Origin: Apopatosoma sp963618495
Lineage (GTDB): Bacteria; Bacillota; Clostridia; Oscillospirales; CAG-272
Direction of reading: 5' to 3'
Assembly (NCBI GenBank): GCA_963618495.1
Contig: CAVESF010000002.1
Location: 1-64,000, forward strand
DNA: 64,000 nucleotides
Of the stretch, positions 1-9,459 are shown in pieces. Positions within the stretch are counted from its first letter, which is position 1. Every line of letters begins with the position of its first letter. The position numbers and the translations under genes were made by a program. Below the pieces are notes generated by a model. That model ran no database searches, was not told where the DNA came from, and saw only the letters and a list, made by a program, of their open reading frames with translations.

Positions 1-54
1 GATTTACGCACGGCAGTTGCGTTTGGATATAATTTTATTTAAACTTTCGTATAT

Positions 55-83
55 ATTATACCATAAATTTTGTCTTCTGTCAA
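55..83 (-). promoter_or_regulatory. Consensus sigma-A promoter reading out of the window to the left
   Basis: On the minus strand there is TTGACA (78-83), a 17-nt spacer and TATAAT (55-60), with an extended TGG just before the -10. Both hexamers match consensus exactly. No coding start is seen in positions 1-54, so the gene it drives begins beyond the left edge and this stretch is its leader. Confidence 0.8.
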
Positions 84-141
84 TATATAGAAAAATCCAT
101 GACTTTCGCAGAAAAATTAAAGTAAAAATTTTTGCGGAGCA

Positions 142-170
142 AAAAAAGCGATGCCGGAGCATCGCTTTTT
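142..170 (-). terminator. Rho-independent terminator, bidirectional
   Basis: A GCGATGC stem (148-154) pairs with GCATCGC (159-165) around a CGGA loop, flanked by A-runs and T-runs. On the minus strand it follows the khpA stop by a few bases and ends the ylxM-ffh-rpsP-khpA transcript. Confidence 0.85.
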
Positions 171-173
171 CTG

Positions 174-413
174 TTATCTTATGTCTACGGTAACTCTCTT
201 GCCGCAGTTATTAGCCGCGACTTTCATCACCTGTCTTATCGCCTTGGCAATTCTGCCGCCGCGACCGATGACTTTTCCCATATCGTCGGGAGCAACGGAA
301 AGTTCCAGAACCACAGTTCCGTTTTCGGTTACTTTTTCCGCTACGGTGACGGATTCGGGGTCATCTACTATGGCGCGAGCCATATCCGCGAGTGTCTCGC
401 TGAGATTAACCAT
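174..413 (-). CDS. khpA: KhpA, KH-domain RNA-binding protein
   Basis: A 79-residue single KH domain protein of the KhpA/YlqC family. The RNA-binding GxxG loop is visible as VIGRGGR (about residues 48-54) between the expected helices. In other Bacillota KhpA pairs with KhpB (Jag) and binds RNA to influence cell division and envelope growth; that role is family knowledge. It lies 13 nt after rpsP, its usual neighbour. The product has standard family length and is followed directly by the operon terminator. In many Bacillota rimM, trmD and rplS come next, but here the transcript stops. Confidence 0.93.
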   Translation of the reverse strand: MVNLSETLADMARAIVDDPESVTVAEKVTENGTVVLELSVAPDDMGKVIGRGGRIAKAIRQVMKVAANNCGKRVTVDIR

Positions 414-426
414 TGCGCTTCTCCGA

Positions 427-672
427 TTACTCGGTTACGCCGGCTTTCTTGAGAACGCTCTTTGCTGTTTCTGTGGGGAGAGCGCCCTTTTCAAGCCATG
501 CCTTAGCTTTTTCAGCATCAATTTTGATATCGGCGGGATTTGTGAGAGGGTTATAGTAACCGATTTCCTCTATAAATCTGCCGTCGCGGGGATAACGGGA
601 ATCCGCTACCACTACGCGGTAAAAGGGAGCTTTCTTTGCGCCCATTCTTCTGAGTCTGATTTTAACTGACAT
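427..672 (-). CDS. rpsP: 30S ribosomal protein bS16
   Basis: The 81-residue product starts MSVKIRLRRMG and contains the bS16 hallmarks KAPFYRVVVADSR and GRFIEEIGYYNP. It is a structural protein of the small subunit body. It sits between ffh (84 nt upstream) and khpA (13 nt downstream), the common Bacillota arrangement. A good Shine-Dalgarno sequence (GGAGGAATC) precedes the ATG. Length and sequence are ordinary for the family. Confidence 0.97.
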   Translation of the reverse strand: MSVKIRLRRMGAKKAPFYRVVVADSRYPRDGRFIEEIGYYNPLTNPADIKIDAEKAKAWLEKGALPTETAKSVLKKAGVTE

Positions 673-756
673 TTTTTGATTCCTCCGTAAAGAATTTATG
701 ATTTTATTTGTTTTTTATAAAAATTCAGTCGGCATATCGCCTCTGACTATTTATAC

Positions 757-2085
757 TTAGATTTTGAAAGGCATCTTGCCGAAGCCCTTTTTCTTATTTC
801 CCGCAAACTGCTTCATCATCTTGCTCATCTGGTCAAACTGCTTGAGCAGGCGGTTTATATCCTCAACGCTTGTACCGCTTCCCGCGGCAATGCGCTTCTT
901 TCTTGAGGAGTTTATAATCTCGGGCTTTTCTCGCTCGGCAGGCGTCATCGAAAGGATTATCGCCTCGGTGCGGTCGAGCATCTTCTCGTCTATTTTCGCA
1001 TCCTTGATGGCGCTTTGCTTGACGCCCGGCATCATTCCGAGGATGGATTCTATACTGCCCATATTGCGTATCTGCGAAAACTGGTCGAGATAATCGGTGA
1101 GCGTGAAGCGGGATTTGCGGAGCTTTTCTTCCAGCTCTGCCGCTTTCTTCTCGTCGAAACTCTTTTCGGCTTTCTCTATGAGCGAGAGCATATCGCCCAT
1201 GCCGAGTATGCGCGATGCCATTCTGTCGGGATGGAAAACCTCGATATTATCAAGCTTTTCGCCCACGCCGATGAATTTTATCGGCTTGCCTGTGACATAT
1301 CTTATCGAGAGGGCGGCGCCGCCTCGCGTATCGCCGTCCAGCTTTGTCATGACGACGCCCGTGATATCGAGCTTTTCATCAAAAGCCTTGGCAACATTGA
1401 CGGCATCCTGACCTGTCATCGCGTCGACGACGAGGAGTATCTCGGAGGGTTCCGTCTCCTTTTTGATATCGAGCAGCTCGTCCATCATCGCTTCATCGAG
1501 ATGCAGACGGCCTGCGGTATCTATGAAAACCATATCGTAGCCGTTTTTCTCGGCGTGACGGACGGCATTCTTTGCTATTTTGACGGGCGAAACCTTGTCG
1601 CCCTCGGTATAAACGGGGATTCCGAGCTTATCGCCGACTACTTGTAACTGGGTTATCGCGGCGGGACGATAGACATCGCATGCGGCAAGAAGCGGGTTTT
1701 TGCCCTGCCTCTTGAAAAGCCCGGCGAGCTTTCCGCTCTGCGTCGTTTTGCCCGCGCCCTGCAAGCCCACCATCATGATGACCGTAGGCGGCTTGGAGGC
1801 AATTTTTATTTTCGATTCCGTGGAACCCATCAGAGCCGTCAGCTCTTCGTTTACTATTTTTATAACCTGCTGATAGGGAACAAGGCTTTCGAGAACCTCA
1901 CTTCCGACGGCACGCTCGGTTACCTTGCCGACAAACTCCTTTACAACCCTGAAGTTTACATCCGCTTCGAGCAACGCCATCTTGACGGCGCGCATGCCCT
2001 CTTTTACATCGGATTCCGTGAGCTTGCCCTTGTTTCTGAATTTTTTGAAAGCTTCAGCGAGCTTTTCCTGCAAACCGGCAAACAT
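757..2085 (-). CDS. ffh: Signal recognition particle GTPase Ffh
   Basis: A 442-residue SRP54-family GTPase that, with the SRP RNA, brings signal-sequence-bearing ribosomes to FtsY and the Sec translocon. The N domain covers about residues 1-90. The G domain shows the P-loop GLQGAGKTT (about 107-115), DTAGR and TKLDGD. A Met-rich M domain follows from about residue 320 and ends in a basic Lys/Met tail that binds RNA and signal peptides. It lies 39 nt after ylxM in the classic ylxM-ffh pair. No SRP RNA gene was seen in the window. Confidence 0.97.
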   Translation of the reverse strand: MFAGLQEKLAEAFKKFRNKGKLTESDVKEGMRAVKMALLEADVNFRVVKEFVGKVTERAVGSEVLESLVPYQQVIKIVNEELTALMGSTESKIKIASKPPTVIMMVGLQGAGKTTQSGKLAGLFKRQGKNPLLAACDVYRPAAITQLQVVGDKLGIPVYTEGDKVSPVKIAKNAVRHAEKNGYDMVFIDTAGRLHLDEAMMDELLDIKKETEPSEILLVVDAMTGQDAVNVAKAFDEKLDITGVVMTKLDGDTRGGAALSIRYVTGKPIKFIGVGEKLDNIEVFHPDRMASRILGMGDMLSLIEKAEKSFDEKKAAELEEKLRKSRFTLTDYLDQFSQIRNMGSIESILGMMPGVKQSAIKDAKIDEKMLDRTEAIILSMTPAEREKPEIINSSRKKRIAAGSGTSVEDINRLLKQFDQMSKMMKQFAGNKKKGFGKMPFKI

Positions 2086-2124
2086 ATATTTTCTCCATCG
2101 GGCGCGTTTTCCGGCGCCCTCAAA

Positions 2125-2454
2125 TCAGATTTTCATTTCTTCAAGCGCGGCGAGCGCTTCTTTTGCTTCTTTTTCTGGAAGAGCGGAGAGTTTCTCAGCG
2201 GCTTTTCTTCTTGCCGCCTCAAGCTCCGAAAGCTTCTTTACGAAGCCGAGCTTCTCCTCATACATCGTGAGCGCACGGCGCGCCTTATCTATCCTGTCGC
2301 GCACGCCCTGCCTTGTGATTCCCGCGTTTTCTGCTATTTCGGAAAGAGAGAGGTCGTCGCAGTAGTATTGCTCGAACATATCGCGCTGATTTTCCGGCAG
2401 AAGCTCGCCGTAGGTATCAAAAAGCAGATTCAGCGACAAATCCTTCTCAAACAT
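2125..2454 (-). CDS. ylxM: YlxM-family HTH protein, SRP-associated
   Basis: A 109-residue helix-turn-helix protein of the YlxM/p13 family, found beside ffh in many Bacillota and thought to modulate SRP. A sigma-region-4-like helix-turn-helix (LSLSEIAENAGITRQGVRDR) is visible. The frame is open for eight more codons upstream. I chose the internal ATG at 2454 because GGAGGGC lies at the right distance before it and the protein then starts MFEKDL, as family members do. It heads the leftward operon. Confidence 0.9.
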   Translation of the reverse strand: MFEKDLSLNLLFDTYGELLPENQRDMFEQYYCDDLSLSEIAENAGITRQGVRDRIDKARRALTMYEEKLGFVKKLSELEAARRKAAEKLSALPEKEAKEALAALEEMKI

Positions 2455-2489
2455 ACTGCCCTCCGTGCTGTAAAGCAAATCGCTTTACA

Positions 2490-2518
2490 ATGATATCATA
2501 AAGACCCCTTTTTGTCAA
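2490..2518 (-). promoter_or_regulatory. Promoter of the ylxM-ffh-rpsP-khpA operon
   Basis: TTGACA (2513-2518), 17-nt spacer and TATCAT (2490-2495) on the minus strand, about 35 nt before the ylxM start. Confidence 0.85.
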
Positions 2519-2558
2519 GAGTTATTTTGAGAAAAAAAGAATTTTTCGAGAAAAACTC

Positions 2559-2587
2559 TTGCCATGCGGCTTTTTGCGCGCTATAAT
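2559..2587 (+). promoter_or_regulatory. Promoter of the YgjV-like gene
   Basis: TTGCCA (2559-2564), 17-nt spacer and consensus TATAAT (2582-2587), 40 nt before the start codon at 2627. It is divergent from the ylxM promoter. Confidence 0.75.
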
Positions 2588-2626
2588 AGCTCTGTAAATA
2601 TAAAAAAGACAAGTGAGTTTTGATTT

Positions 2627-3172
2627 ATGCCCGGGTTTATCACAAAATTTTTCGCGCCGATACAGCTTATCGGATATGTCGGCACGGCTTGCGCGCTGAT
2701 TTCCTATCAATGCAAAAAGAACAGAAATTATTTTCTTTTTCAGGCGGGATGCGGACTTTCATTTGCGCTCCAGTTCGCGCTTCTGCATTCGTATGCGGGA
2801 ATGCTGCTCAATATTTTCAGCATAATGCGCGGCGTCGTTTTCGCGCTTGGCGAAAAGTGCAGAAAGCGCGGATATTTTGTGCTCACAGAAGCGTGCTTTG
2901 CGCTCTCATGTGTTCTGGCGTGCCTTGTTTTCGGGGAGAAATGGTGGATAGCGCTGATTCTTTTCGCGGCGCAGGGCGGCGGCACGGTTGCCATGTGGAC
3001 GCACAACGGAAAGACGATACGCATAGCCCAGCTCTGTCTTATCTCGCCGATGTGGATAGTGAACAATATTTATTATTTCTCGGTCGGCGGCATACTCTGC
3101 GAGGTTTTCAATATGATTTCCGTTATAATTTCATTTGTGCGGTTCGGCAAAACGGGATATGATAATACCTGA
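2627..3172 (+). CDS. YgjV-like inner membrane protein
   Basis: A 181-residue integral membrane protein with about six hydrophobic segments. It resembles the bacterial inner membrane protein YgjV family: an N-terminal 'GYVGTACALISYQCKKNR' segment, a central 'FALQFALLHSYAGMLLN' helix and a later 'RIAQLCLISPMWIVNN' segment. Its function is unknown. It has its own promoter upstream and a hairpin downstream, so it is probably monocistronic. The ribosome-binding site before the ATG is weak. Confidence 0.7.
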   Translation: MPGFITKFFAPIQLIGYVGTACALISYQCKKNRNYFLFQAGCGLSFALQFALLHSYAGMLLNIFSIMRGVVFALGEKCRKRGYFVLTEACFALSCVLACLVFGEKWWIALILFAAQGGGTVAMWTHNGKTIRIAQLCLISPMWIVNNIYYFSVGGILCEVFNMISVIISFVRFGKTGYDNT

Positions 3173-3188
3173 TAAAGCATAATATTGG

Positions 3189-3224
3189 GGTCGTCAGCGG
3201 TAAAAATGCCGAGGGCGACCTTTT
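3189..3224 (+). terminator. Probable terminator after the YgjV-like gene
   Basis: GGTCGTC (3189-3195) and GCGACC (3215-3220) form an imperfect stem with an inner CGG/CCG pairing, followed by TTTT. It separates the YgjV-like gene from the miaB promoter. Confidence 0.55.
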
Positions 3225-3251
3225 CAATTCTCAAAAATAGACAAATTCCTC

Positions 3252-3280
3252 TTGATTTTGACAGCGAGATATATTATAAT
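3252..3280 (+). promoter_or_regulatory. Promoter of the miaB-mutS-mutL-tgt operon
   Basis: TTGATT (3252-3257), 17-nt spacer and TATAAT (3275-3280), 44 nt before the miaB start. Confidence 0.75.
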
Positions 3281-3324
3281 ATCTATGTATATATAACTAT
3301 AATGGAGAGGACTTTGTTTGCGGG

Positions 3325-4731
3325 ATGGAAAGCGGAAAAAAGAGAATAATAACGGAAGCGGAAATGGAAAAACAGCATGAATATGCGAGGAATATTTCCG
3401 CGATGATAAACGGAGGCAAAAACGCCTGCGTCATAACATACGGCTGCCAGCAGAACGAGGCGGACAGCGAGCGCATAGCGGGAACTCTTGCCGATATGGG
3501 CTATAATATCGTTTCCGAGACGACGGATGCTGACCTGATAATAGTCAATACCTGCGCTGTCCGCGACCATGCGGAGAAAAAGGCACTCTCGATAACAGGC
3601 GGCTACAAGCATCTGAAAGAGAAAAATCCCGAGCTCATCATCGGCGTATGCGGTTGTATGGTTTCGCAGGTGAGCATGAGCGACAAGATAAAGAAAAGCT
3701 ATCCATATATAGATTTCGTTTTCGGCACGGAACATCTCTGGCGACTTCCCGAGATGCTTTATCACACTATGACGGAAGGGCGTTCTTTCTATCCAAACGA
3801 GGGCGATGCCGTGCTTGCCGAGGGAGTTCCCGTGCGCCGTGAGAGCAAAGCCCGCGCGTGGGTGAGCATAATGTACGGCTGCAATAATTTCTGCACCTAC
3901 TGCATCGTTCCGTATGTGCGCGGCAGGGAGAGAAGCCGCCGTCCCGAGGATATAGAAGCGGAGGTTCGTGCGCTCGCCGCCGACGGTTGCCGCGAGATAA
4001 CTCTGCTCGGGCAGAATGTCAATTCCTACGGCAAGGAGTTTCACGGAGAGTGCGATTTTGCCGACCTGCTCGCACGTCTTTGCAAAATAGAGGGCGATTT
4101 CATCATCAGATTCATGACGAGCCATCCGAAAGACGCTTCGCGTAAGCTTATCGACACGGTGGCGGCAAATCCGAAGATAGCGCGTCATTTCCACCTGCCG
4201 CTCCAGTCCGGAAGCGACAGAATTCTCTGCGAGATGAACAGGCATTATGATACCGCGGCTTATCTGGAACTCATAGATTATATGCGTGAAAAAATGCCGG
4301 ATATCTCGATAAGCACGGATATCATCGTCGGATTCCCGGGGGAGACGGACGAGGATTTTGAGTATACGCTCGACATGGTGCGCCGCGTCAGATACGATAT
4401 GCTTTTTTCTTTCATCTATTCCAAGCGCGACGGCACGCCTGCGGCAAAAATGGAAAATCAGGTGCCGGACGAGGTGAAGAGCGCGCGCTTTGCAAGGCTT
4501 ATAGAAGCGCAGGCGGAAAATGCGCTCGCCTGCAACCTGCCGCTTGAGGGCAGGGTTGTCCGCGTTCTCGTGGAGGGCGAAAGCAAGACCGCCCCCGAGA
4601 TGTTCTCGGGCAGAACGGGCGGAAACAAGATAGTCCATATCCCCGCCGACGAGAGCCTGCGCGGGCAGTTTGCCGATGTGCGCATCACGAAAGCACTGAC
4701 CTACGCGCTTATGGGCGAAGTCGTAAAATAA
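3325..4731 (+). CDS. miaB: MiaB, tRNA-2-methylthio-N6-dimethylallyladenosine synthase
   Basis: A 468-residue radical-SAM methylthiotransferase that adds a methylthio group to i6A37 of tRNAs reading UNN codons. The N-terminal MTTase domain carries its iron-sulfur cysteines, seen at TYGCQQN (Cys41), NTCAV and CGCM. The radical-SAM cluster is Cys186, Cys190 and Cys193 (CNNFCTYC), and a TRAM domain closes the C-terminus. The presence of VRGRERSR fits MiaB rather than MtaB or RimO. An internal Met 13 codons later with a purine-rich leader is an alternative start. First gene of the operon, 42 nt before mutS. Confidence 0.95.
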   Translation: MESGKKRIITEAEMEKQHEYARNISAMINGGKNACVITYGCQQNEADSERIAGTLADMGYNIVSETTDADLIIVNTCAVRDHAEKKALSITGGYKHLKEKNPELIIGVCGCMVSQVSMSDKIKKSYPYIDFVFGTEHLWRLPEMLYHTMTEGRSFYPNEGDAVLAEGVPVRRESKARAWVSIMYGCNNFCTYCIVPYVRGRERSRRPEDIEAEVRALAADGCREITLLGQNVNSYGKEFHGECDFADLLARLCKIEGDFIIRFMTSHPKDASRKLIDTVAANPKIARHFHLPLQSGSDRILCEMNRHYDTAAYLELIDYMREKMPDISISTDIIVGFPGETDEDFEYTLDMVRRVRYDMLFSFIYSKRDGTPAAKMENQVPDEVKSARFARLIEAQAENALACNLPLEGRVVRVLVEGESKTAPEMFSGRTGGNKIVHIPADESLRGQFADVRITKALTYALMGEVVK

Positions 4732-4773
4732 CGGTAAAACAAAGAAAAATCACCTTTTTTCGGAGGAAAAGCA

Positions 4774-7359
4774 ATGCCGACACCGATGATGCAGCAATAT
4801 CTTGATATAAAGGACAAATACAGGGAATATATCCTCATGTATCGCGTGGGTGATTTCTACGAGATGTTCTATGAGGATGCCAAGACCGCCTCGCGCGAAC
4901 TCGACCTTGTGCTGACGGGCAAGGACTGCGGCGAGCCGGAGCGTGCGCCGATGTGCGGCGTGCCTTTTCATGCCGTAGACCCGTATATAGGAAAGCTTGT
5001 CGGTAAGGGCTACAAGGTCGCCATCTGCGAGCAGACGGAGGACCCCGCGCTTGCCAAGGGACTTGTGAAGCGCGATGTCATCCGCATGATAACGCCCGGT
5101 ACGCTCATGGAATCATCTCTGCTTGACGAAAAGAAGAACAACTACATATGCGCGATATATGCCGCGCCCGATTGTTACGGCATAGCTTTTGCCGATATAT
5201 CGACGGGACAGACCGCGGCAACATGGTTTGACGGGGACAACAGGGCGCAGCGACTGCTCTCCGAGATAGGCACATATGCGCCGCGCGAAGCTGTGCTTTC
5301 CTGTTCATGCTCGGCTATTCCCGAGGCTTCGGATTTTATGCGCGAGCGCCTGCGCTGCACTATAAACGAAGCTCAGCCCGACCGTTTCCGCGCCGAGGCG
5401 GCACGCTCTGCGGCAGAGGAGCATTTTTCGCCACTGCCCGATGATTTCACGGAAAATAATCCTGCGCTTCTCGCTTTCGGAGGGCTTATCTCATATGTGG
5501 AGGAGACGCAGAAAACAAGCCTTTCCAATATGGGCTCGCTCAATTATTACCGCGACGGGCAGTATCTGGAGATAGATGTTAATACGCGCCGCAATCTCGA
5601 ACTCTGCGAGACGATGCGCCGCGCCGAGAAGAAAGGAACACTGCTCTGGGTGCTGGACAAGACAAAGACCGCGGCAGGCGCGAGACTGCTTCGCAAATTT
5701 ATAGATTTCCCGCTGAAAAATCCCTATCATATCGAGCGCAGGCTCGCTTCCGTTGAGGAGCTTTACACACGCGTTGCCGAGCGCGGCGAAATAGCGGAGC
5801 AGCTCTCGGGCGTCATGGATTTGGAGCGACTGATAACAAGAATAGTTTACGGCACGGCAAACGCACGCGACCTGCGTGCCGTAGCCGCCACGTTTGAGAA
5901 AATCCCGCCGATACGCGATATCATATCTTCGTTTTCCGCGGGCGAACTCCCGTGCATATATGCCGAGCTTGACCCGATGGAGGATTTGCGCGCGATAATA
6001 GAAGCGGGCATAAAAGAAGACCCGCCTTTCTCCGTGCGCGAGGGCGGCATCATACGCGACGGCTACAATGCCGATGTCGATTATCTGCGCTCAGTTATGA
6101 CAAGCAGTAAATCGCTTATCGAGAATATAGAGTCAACGGAAAAGGAAGCGACTGGCATACGCACGCTGAAAGTCGGCTACAACAGGGTTTTCGGCTACTA
6201 TATAGAGGTTTCGAAATCGTTTGTCGGAAGCGTTCCCGAGAGATATATAAGAAAGCAGACGCTTGCAAACTGTGAGCGCTATATAACGGAAGAACTCAAG
6301 GATATGGAGGCGCAGATACTCGGCGCGGGCGAGCGAGTGACCGCGCTGGAATATCAGCTTTTCACCGATATAAGACTGAAACTCGCCGAAAATGTCCACC
6401 GCATTCAGAAAGCGGCATATCTGCTCTCCAAGCTCGATGTTTTCCTCGCGCTTGCCGAAGTGGCGCAGAGAAGCGGATATACGAGACCGACCGTGGACTA
6501 CAGCGACAGGCTATATATAAAGGACGGGCGCCATCCCGTCGTCGAGCAGACGGCGAGCGATTCGCTCTTCATCCCCAACGATACGGAGCTTGACTGCCGC
6601 GCCAACCGTTTCGCGCTGATAACGGGACCGAATATGGCTGGCAAATCGACATATATGCGTCAGGTGGCACTGATATGCATCATGGCGCAGATAGGCTCGT
6701 TTGTTCCTGCAAAGGAAGCGCATATAGGCGTTGTGGACAAGATATTCACGCGCGTCGGCGCCTCGGACGACCTTGCCATGGGCAAATCCACTTTCATGCT
6801 CGAGATGAGCGAGGTGGCATATATACTTGCAAACGCGACGAAAAAGAGCCTTATCATTTATGATGAGATAGGCAGAGGCACAAGCACCTTTGACGGAATG
6901 AGCATCGCCCGCGCCGTCGCCGAGCATACGGCGAATAAGATAGGCGCGAAAACGCTTTTTGCCACGCATTATCACGAGCTGACCACGCTCGAGGATGAGC
7001 TTGACGGCGTGGTGAACTACAATATCGCGGCAAAGAAAAAGCATGACGATATCGTTTTCCTGCGAAAAATAGTGCGTGGCGCGGCGGACGACAGCTATGG
7101 TATCGAGGTGGCAAAGCTCGCGGGCGTTCCCTCTGCCGTGGTAAAGCGCGCAAAGGAGATTCTCTCCTCGCTTGACAACGGTACGGCGCAGACCGTACCT
7201 GCGCATCGCAAGGCAGAGGAGGACGAGCCGCAGATGCTTTCATTCGAGAGCATGGCGGAAAACGAGATAACGGATAAGCTCTCGAAAACGGACATCAATA
7301 CGCTGACTCCGCTCGAGGCGCTGAATCTCGTCTATGAACTTAAAAAAATGATACCCTGA
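4774..7359 (+). CDS. mutS: DNA mismatch repair protein MutS
   Basis: An 861-residue MutS that scans DNA for mismatches as a clamp-forming ATPase dimer. The mismatch-wedge motif Phe28-Tyr-Glu30 lies in GDFYEMF. The Walker A motif is GPNMAGKST at residues 618-626, and the Walker B region reads LIIYDEIGRGTS, followed by the ABC signature and 'THYHEL'. The start has a strong GGAGG site. It lies 15 nt before mutL, so both repair proteins come from one transcript. Full length with all key residues. Confidence 0.98.
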   Translation: MPTPMMQQYLDIKDKYREYILMYRVGDFYEMFYEDAKTASRELDLVLTGKDCGEPERAPMCGVPFHAVDPYIGKLVGKGYKVAICEQTEDPALAKGLVKRDVIRMITPGTLMESSLLDEKKNNYICAIYAAPDCYGIAFADISTGQTAATWFDGDNRAQRLLSEIGTYAPREAVLSCSCSAIPEASDFMRERLRCTINEAQPDRFRAEAARSAAEEHFSPLPDDFTENNPALLAFGGLISYVEETQKTSLSNMGSLNYYRDGQYLEIDVNTRRNLELCETMRRAEKKGTLLWVLDKTKTAAGARLLRKFIDFPLKNPYHIERRLASVEELYTRVAERGEIAEQLSGVMDLERLITRIVYGTANARDLRAVAATFEKIPPIRDIISSFSAGELPCIYAELDPMEDLRAIIEAGIKEDPPFSVREGGIIRDGYNADVDYLRSVMTSSKSLIENIESTEKEATGIRTLKVGYNRVFGYYIEVSKSFVGSVPERYIRKQTLANCERYITEELKDMEAQILGAGERVTALEYQLFTDIRLKLAENVHRIQKAAYLLSKLDVFLALAEVAQRSGYTRPTVDYSDRLYIKDGRHPVVEQTASDSLFIPNDTELDCRANRFALITGPNMAGKSTYMRQVALICIMAQIGSFVPAKEAHIGVVDKIFTRVGASDDLAMGKSTFMLEMSEVAYILANATKKSLIIYDEIGRGTSTFDGMSIARAVAEHTANKIGAKTLFATHYHELTTLEDELDGVVNYNIAAKKKHDDIVFLRKIVRGAADDSYGIEVAKLAGVPSAVVKRAKEILSSLDNGTAQTVPAHRKAEEDEPQMLSFESMAENEITDKLSKTDINTLTPLEALNLVYELKKMIP

Positions 7360-7374
7360 TGAAAGGATAAACGA

Positions 7375-9447
7375 ATGGGAATAATCAATGTTCTCGATAT
7401 GAGTGTGGCGAATCTTATCGCCGCGGGCGAAGTCGTGGAGCGACCTGCCTCGGTGATAAAGGAGCTTACCGAAAACGCGATAGACGCTGGTGCGCGGAGC
7501 ATCACTGCCGAGATAAAGCGCGGTGGCGTCTCCTTTATGCGCATAACCGACGACGGATGCGGCATGACCTCAGAGGATGCCATAGCATGTCTGCGCCGCC
7601 ATGCCACAAGCAAGATTCATACGGCGGCTGACCTCTCGGGCATAACGACGCTCGGCTTTCGCGGAGAGGCGATGGCGGCTATCTCTGCCGTCACCGATAT
7701 GCGGATAATGACGCATCTGCGCGGCGAGACGGCAGGCACGCTCGTTCACTGTGAATACGGAAGCGTATCCGAGGTTTCGGAGGGCGGTTTCCCCGAGGGG
7801 ACTACCGTCATCTGCGAAAATCTTTTTGCGAGAACGCCTGCCAGACTGAAATTTCTGCGCTCCGATGTTTCGGAGGGAATAGCGGTATCATCACTCATGG
7901 AGAAAATGGCGCTCTCTCATCCCGAGATAGCCTTCCGCTATATATGCGATGGCGAAATGCGCTTTTCCACAGCGGGTGACGGCAATCTCAAAAATGCGGT
8001 GTATTCCGTTTTCGGCAAGGGCTTTGCTTCCCGCTTGACCGAGGTTTCGGCGGGAAGCAGCGGCATCTCCGTGAGCGGATATATCAGCACGCCCGAGAAC
8101 GTCCGCGGAAACAGAAATATGCAGCTTTTCTTCATAAATTCGCGCTCCGTGCGCAGCAGGACGATGACGGCGGCGCTCGAAGCGGCATACAGCTCGTATA
8201 TCCCGCAGGGGAAATTTCCCTCGTGCGTGCTCTTTCTGAAGATTCATACCTCGGCTGTGGATGTGAATGTACATCCCGCAAAGCTGGAGGTGAAATTTTC
8301 AAATGAAAAGGAAATCTTCGATGCCGTTTACTATACGGTGCGCGGCGCGCTCGATGCGAAAATAAACCGCCCCGCTTTCGACCTGATAAAGAAATCGCGT
8401 GAGATGACGGATGAAAAGCTGAAAATGGTTTTCGGTTTTGCGCCGATAGACGAAAAGAAGTATACGCAGGAGGCACTGCCCGATTTGCGCTGTGCCGAAA
8501 CAAAACATGAAGCGGAAGCCAAAAACGTGGCGGAAACAAAAACAGAGCCGGAAGCGGCAAGCTTCGGTTCGGCGGCTTCGCGCTATGCGGCAAATGATAT
8601 AAAACCCGTATTTGCACCCGAGCGGGTATATGCAGAGACGCCGCGCGATAAGCCGCTTCATGGGGAGAGTACATTCTCCTTTGCGGAAAAAGCGGAGGCA
8701 AAGGTCAGTGCGCCGACAGAATTTCCGTCGGCAAAGTCCGGGCTTGAACCGGTTGAGGCGAAACTATGCGGCGCATCGGACGAGGCGGGCGCGACCGACA
8801 CGAAACCGAGCGACGGTTTCTACAGCGATACCGACGCGAGAATCGGCGGGCATACTGCAAAGGAGCTTCCCGAATACCGCATAGTCGGCGAGGTTTTCGA
8901 GAGCTATATCATCATGGAAACCGAGGGCAAGATGCTGATAATAGACAAGCACGCGGCGCATGAACGCATAAACTTCGAGCGTATGAGGGCAAATATGAGC
9001 CTCTCCGACCCGTATATGCAGGCGTTGCTTGTCCCCGAGGTGCTGACGCTCTCGGGCGCGGAGCTTGACGCCGCGCTGAATTTCGGCGAGGAGATAAGCG
9101 CCGTGGGCTTTCTCTTTGAGATAAGCGGCAGAAATATGATTATCCGCGCTGTTCCGCAGGATATGGGTATTGCCGATGCGAAGGAGCTTTTGCAGACGCT
9201 TGTTTCGGCGGCGGCAGATAATCCTGCGGCGCTCGAAACGAAGAAGCGCACGGTATTTGAGCGCGCGCTTTATCAGACCTCCTGCAAAGCCGCGATAAAG
9301 GCGGGCAGGCACTATGATGATGTGCATATCCGCTGGATATGCGAAAATCTGCTCAGATACGATTGTATAAAATACTGTCCGCATGGGCGTCCCGTTGCCT
9401 TTGAACTCACAAAAGGCGAGATGGACAGGCGCTTCGGCAGAACTTGA
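7375..9447 (+). CDS. mutL: DNA mismatch repair endonuclease MutL
   Basis: A 690-residue MutL. The N-terminal GHKL ATPase shows ELTENAIDAGA, DDGCGM and TLGFRGEA. A variable acidic and Ala-rich linker runs from about residue 350 to 500. The C-terminal domain keeps the endonuclease metal motif as DKHAAHE (524-530, Lys in place of the usual Gln) plus SCKAAIKAG and CPHGRP. It therefore looks like the nicking MutL used by bacteria without MutH. It follows mutS by 15 nt and precedes tgt by 12 nt. Confidence 0.96.
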   Translation: MGIINVLDMSVANLIAAGEVVERPASVIKELTENAIDAGARSITAEIKRGGVSFMRITDDGCGMTSEDAIACLRRHATSKIHTAADLSGITTLGFRGEAMAAISAVTDMRIMTHLRGETAGTLVHCEYGSVSEVSEGGFPEGTTVICENLFARTPARLKFLRSDVSEGIAVSSLMEKMALSHPEIAFRYICDGEMRFSTAGDGNLKNAVYSVFGKGFASRLTEVSAGSSGISVSGYISTPENVRGNRNMQLFFINSRSVRSRTMTAALEAAYSSYIPQGKFPSCVLFLKIHTSAVDVNVHPAKLEVKFSNEKEIFDAVYYTVRGALDAKINRPAFDLIKKSREMTDEKLKMVFGFAPIDEKKYTQEALPDLRCAETKHEAEAKNVAETKTEPEAASFGSAASRYAANDIKPVFAPERVYAETPRDKPLHGESTFSFAEKAEAKVSAPTEFPSAKSGLEPVEAKLCGASDEAGATDTKPSDGFYSDTDARIGGHTAKELPEYRIVGEVFESYIIMETEGKMLIIDKHAAHERINFERMRANMSLSDPYMQALLVPEVLTLSGAELDAALNFGEEISAVGFLFEISGRNMIIRAVPQDMGIADAKELLQTLVSAAADNPAALETKKRTVFERALYQTSCKAAIKAGRHYDDVHIRWICENLLRYDCIKYCPHGRPVAFELTKGEMDRRFGRT

Positions 9448-9459
9448 TTTTTGAGGTAG

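Noticed and set aside
3283..4638. Open frame of 451 codons opposite miaB
   Set aside because: Composition-driven shadow of a well-conserved gene; no promoter, ribosome-binding site or recognisable domain.
6511..7206. Antisense open frame within mutS
   Set aside because: Lies wholly over conserved mutS ATPase codons and has no independent support.
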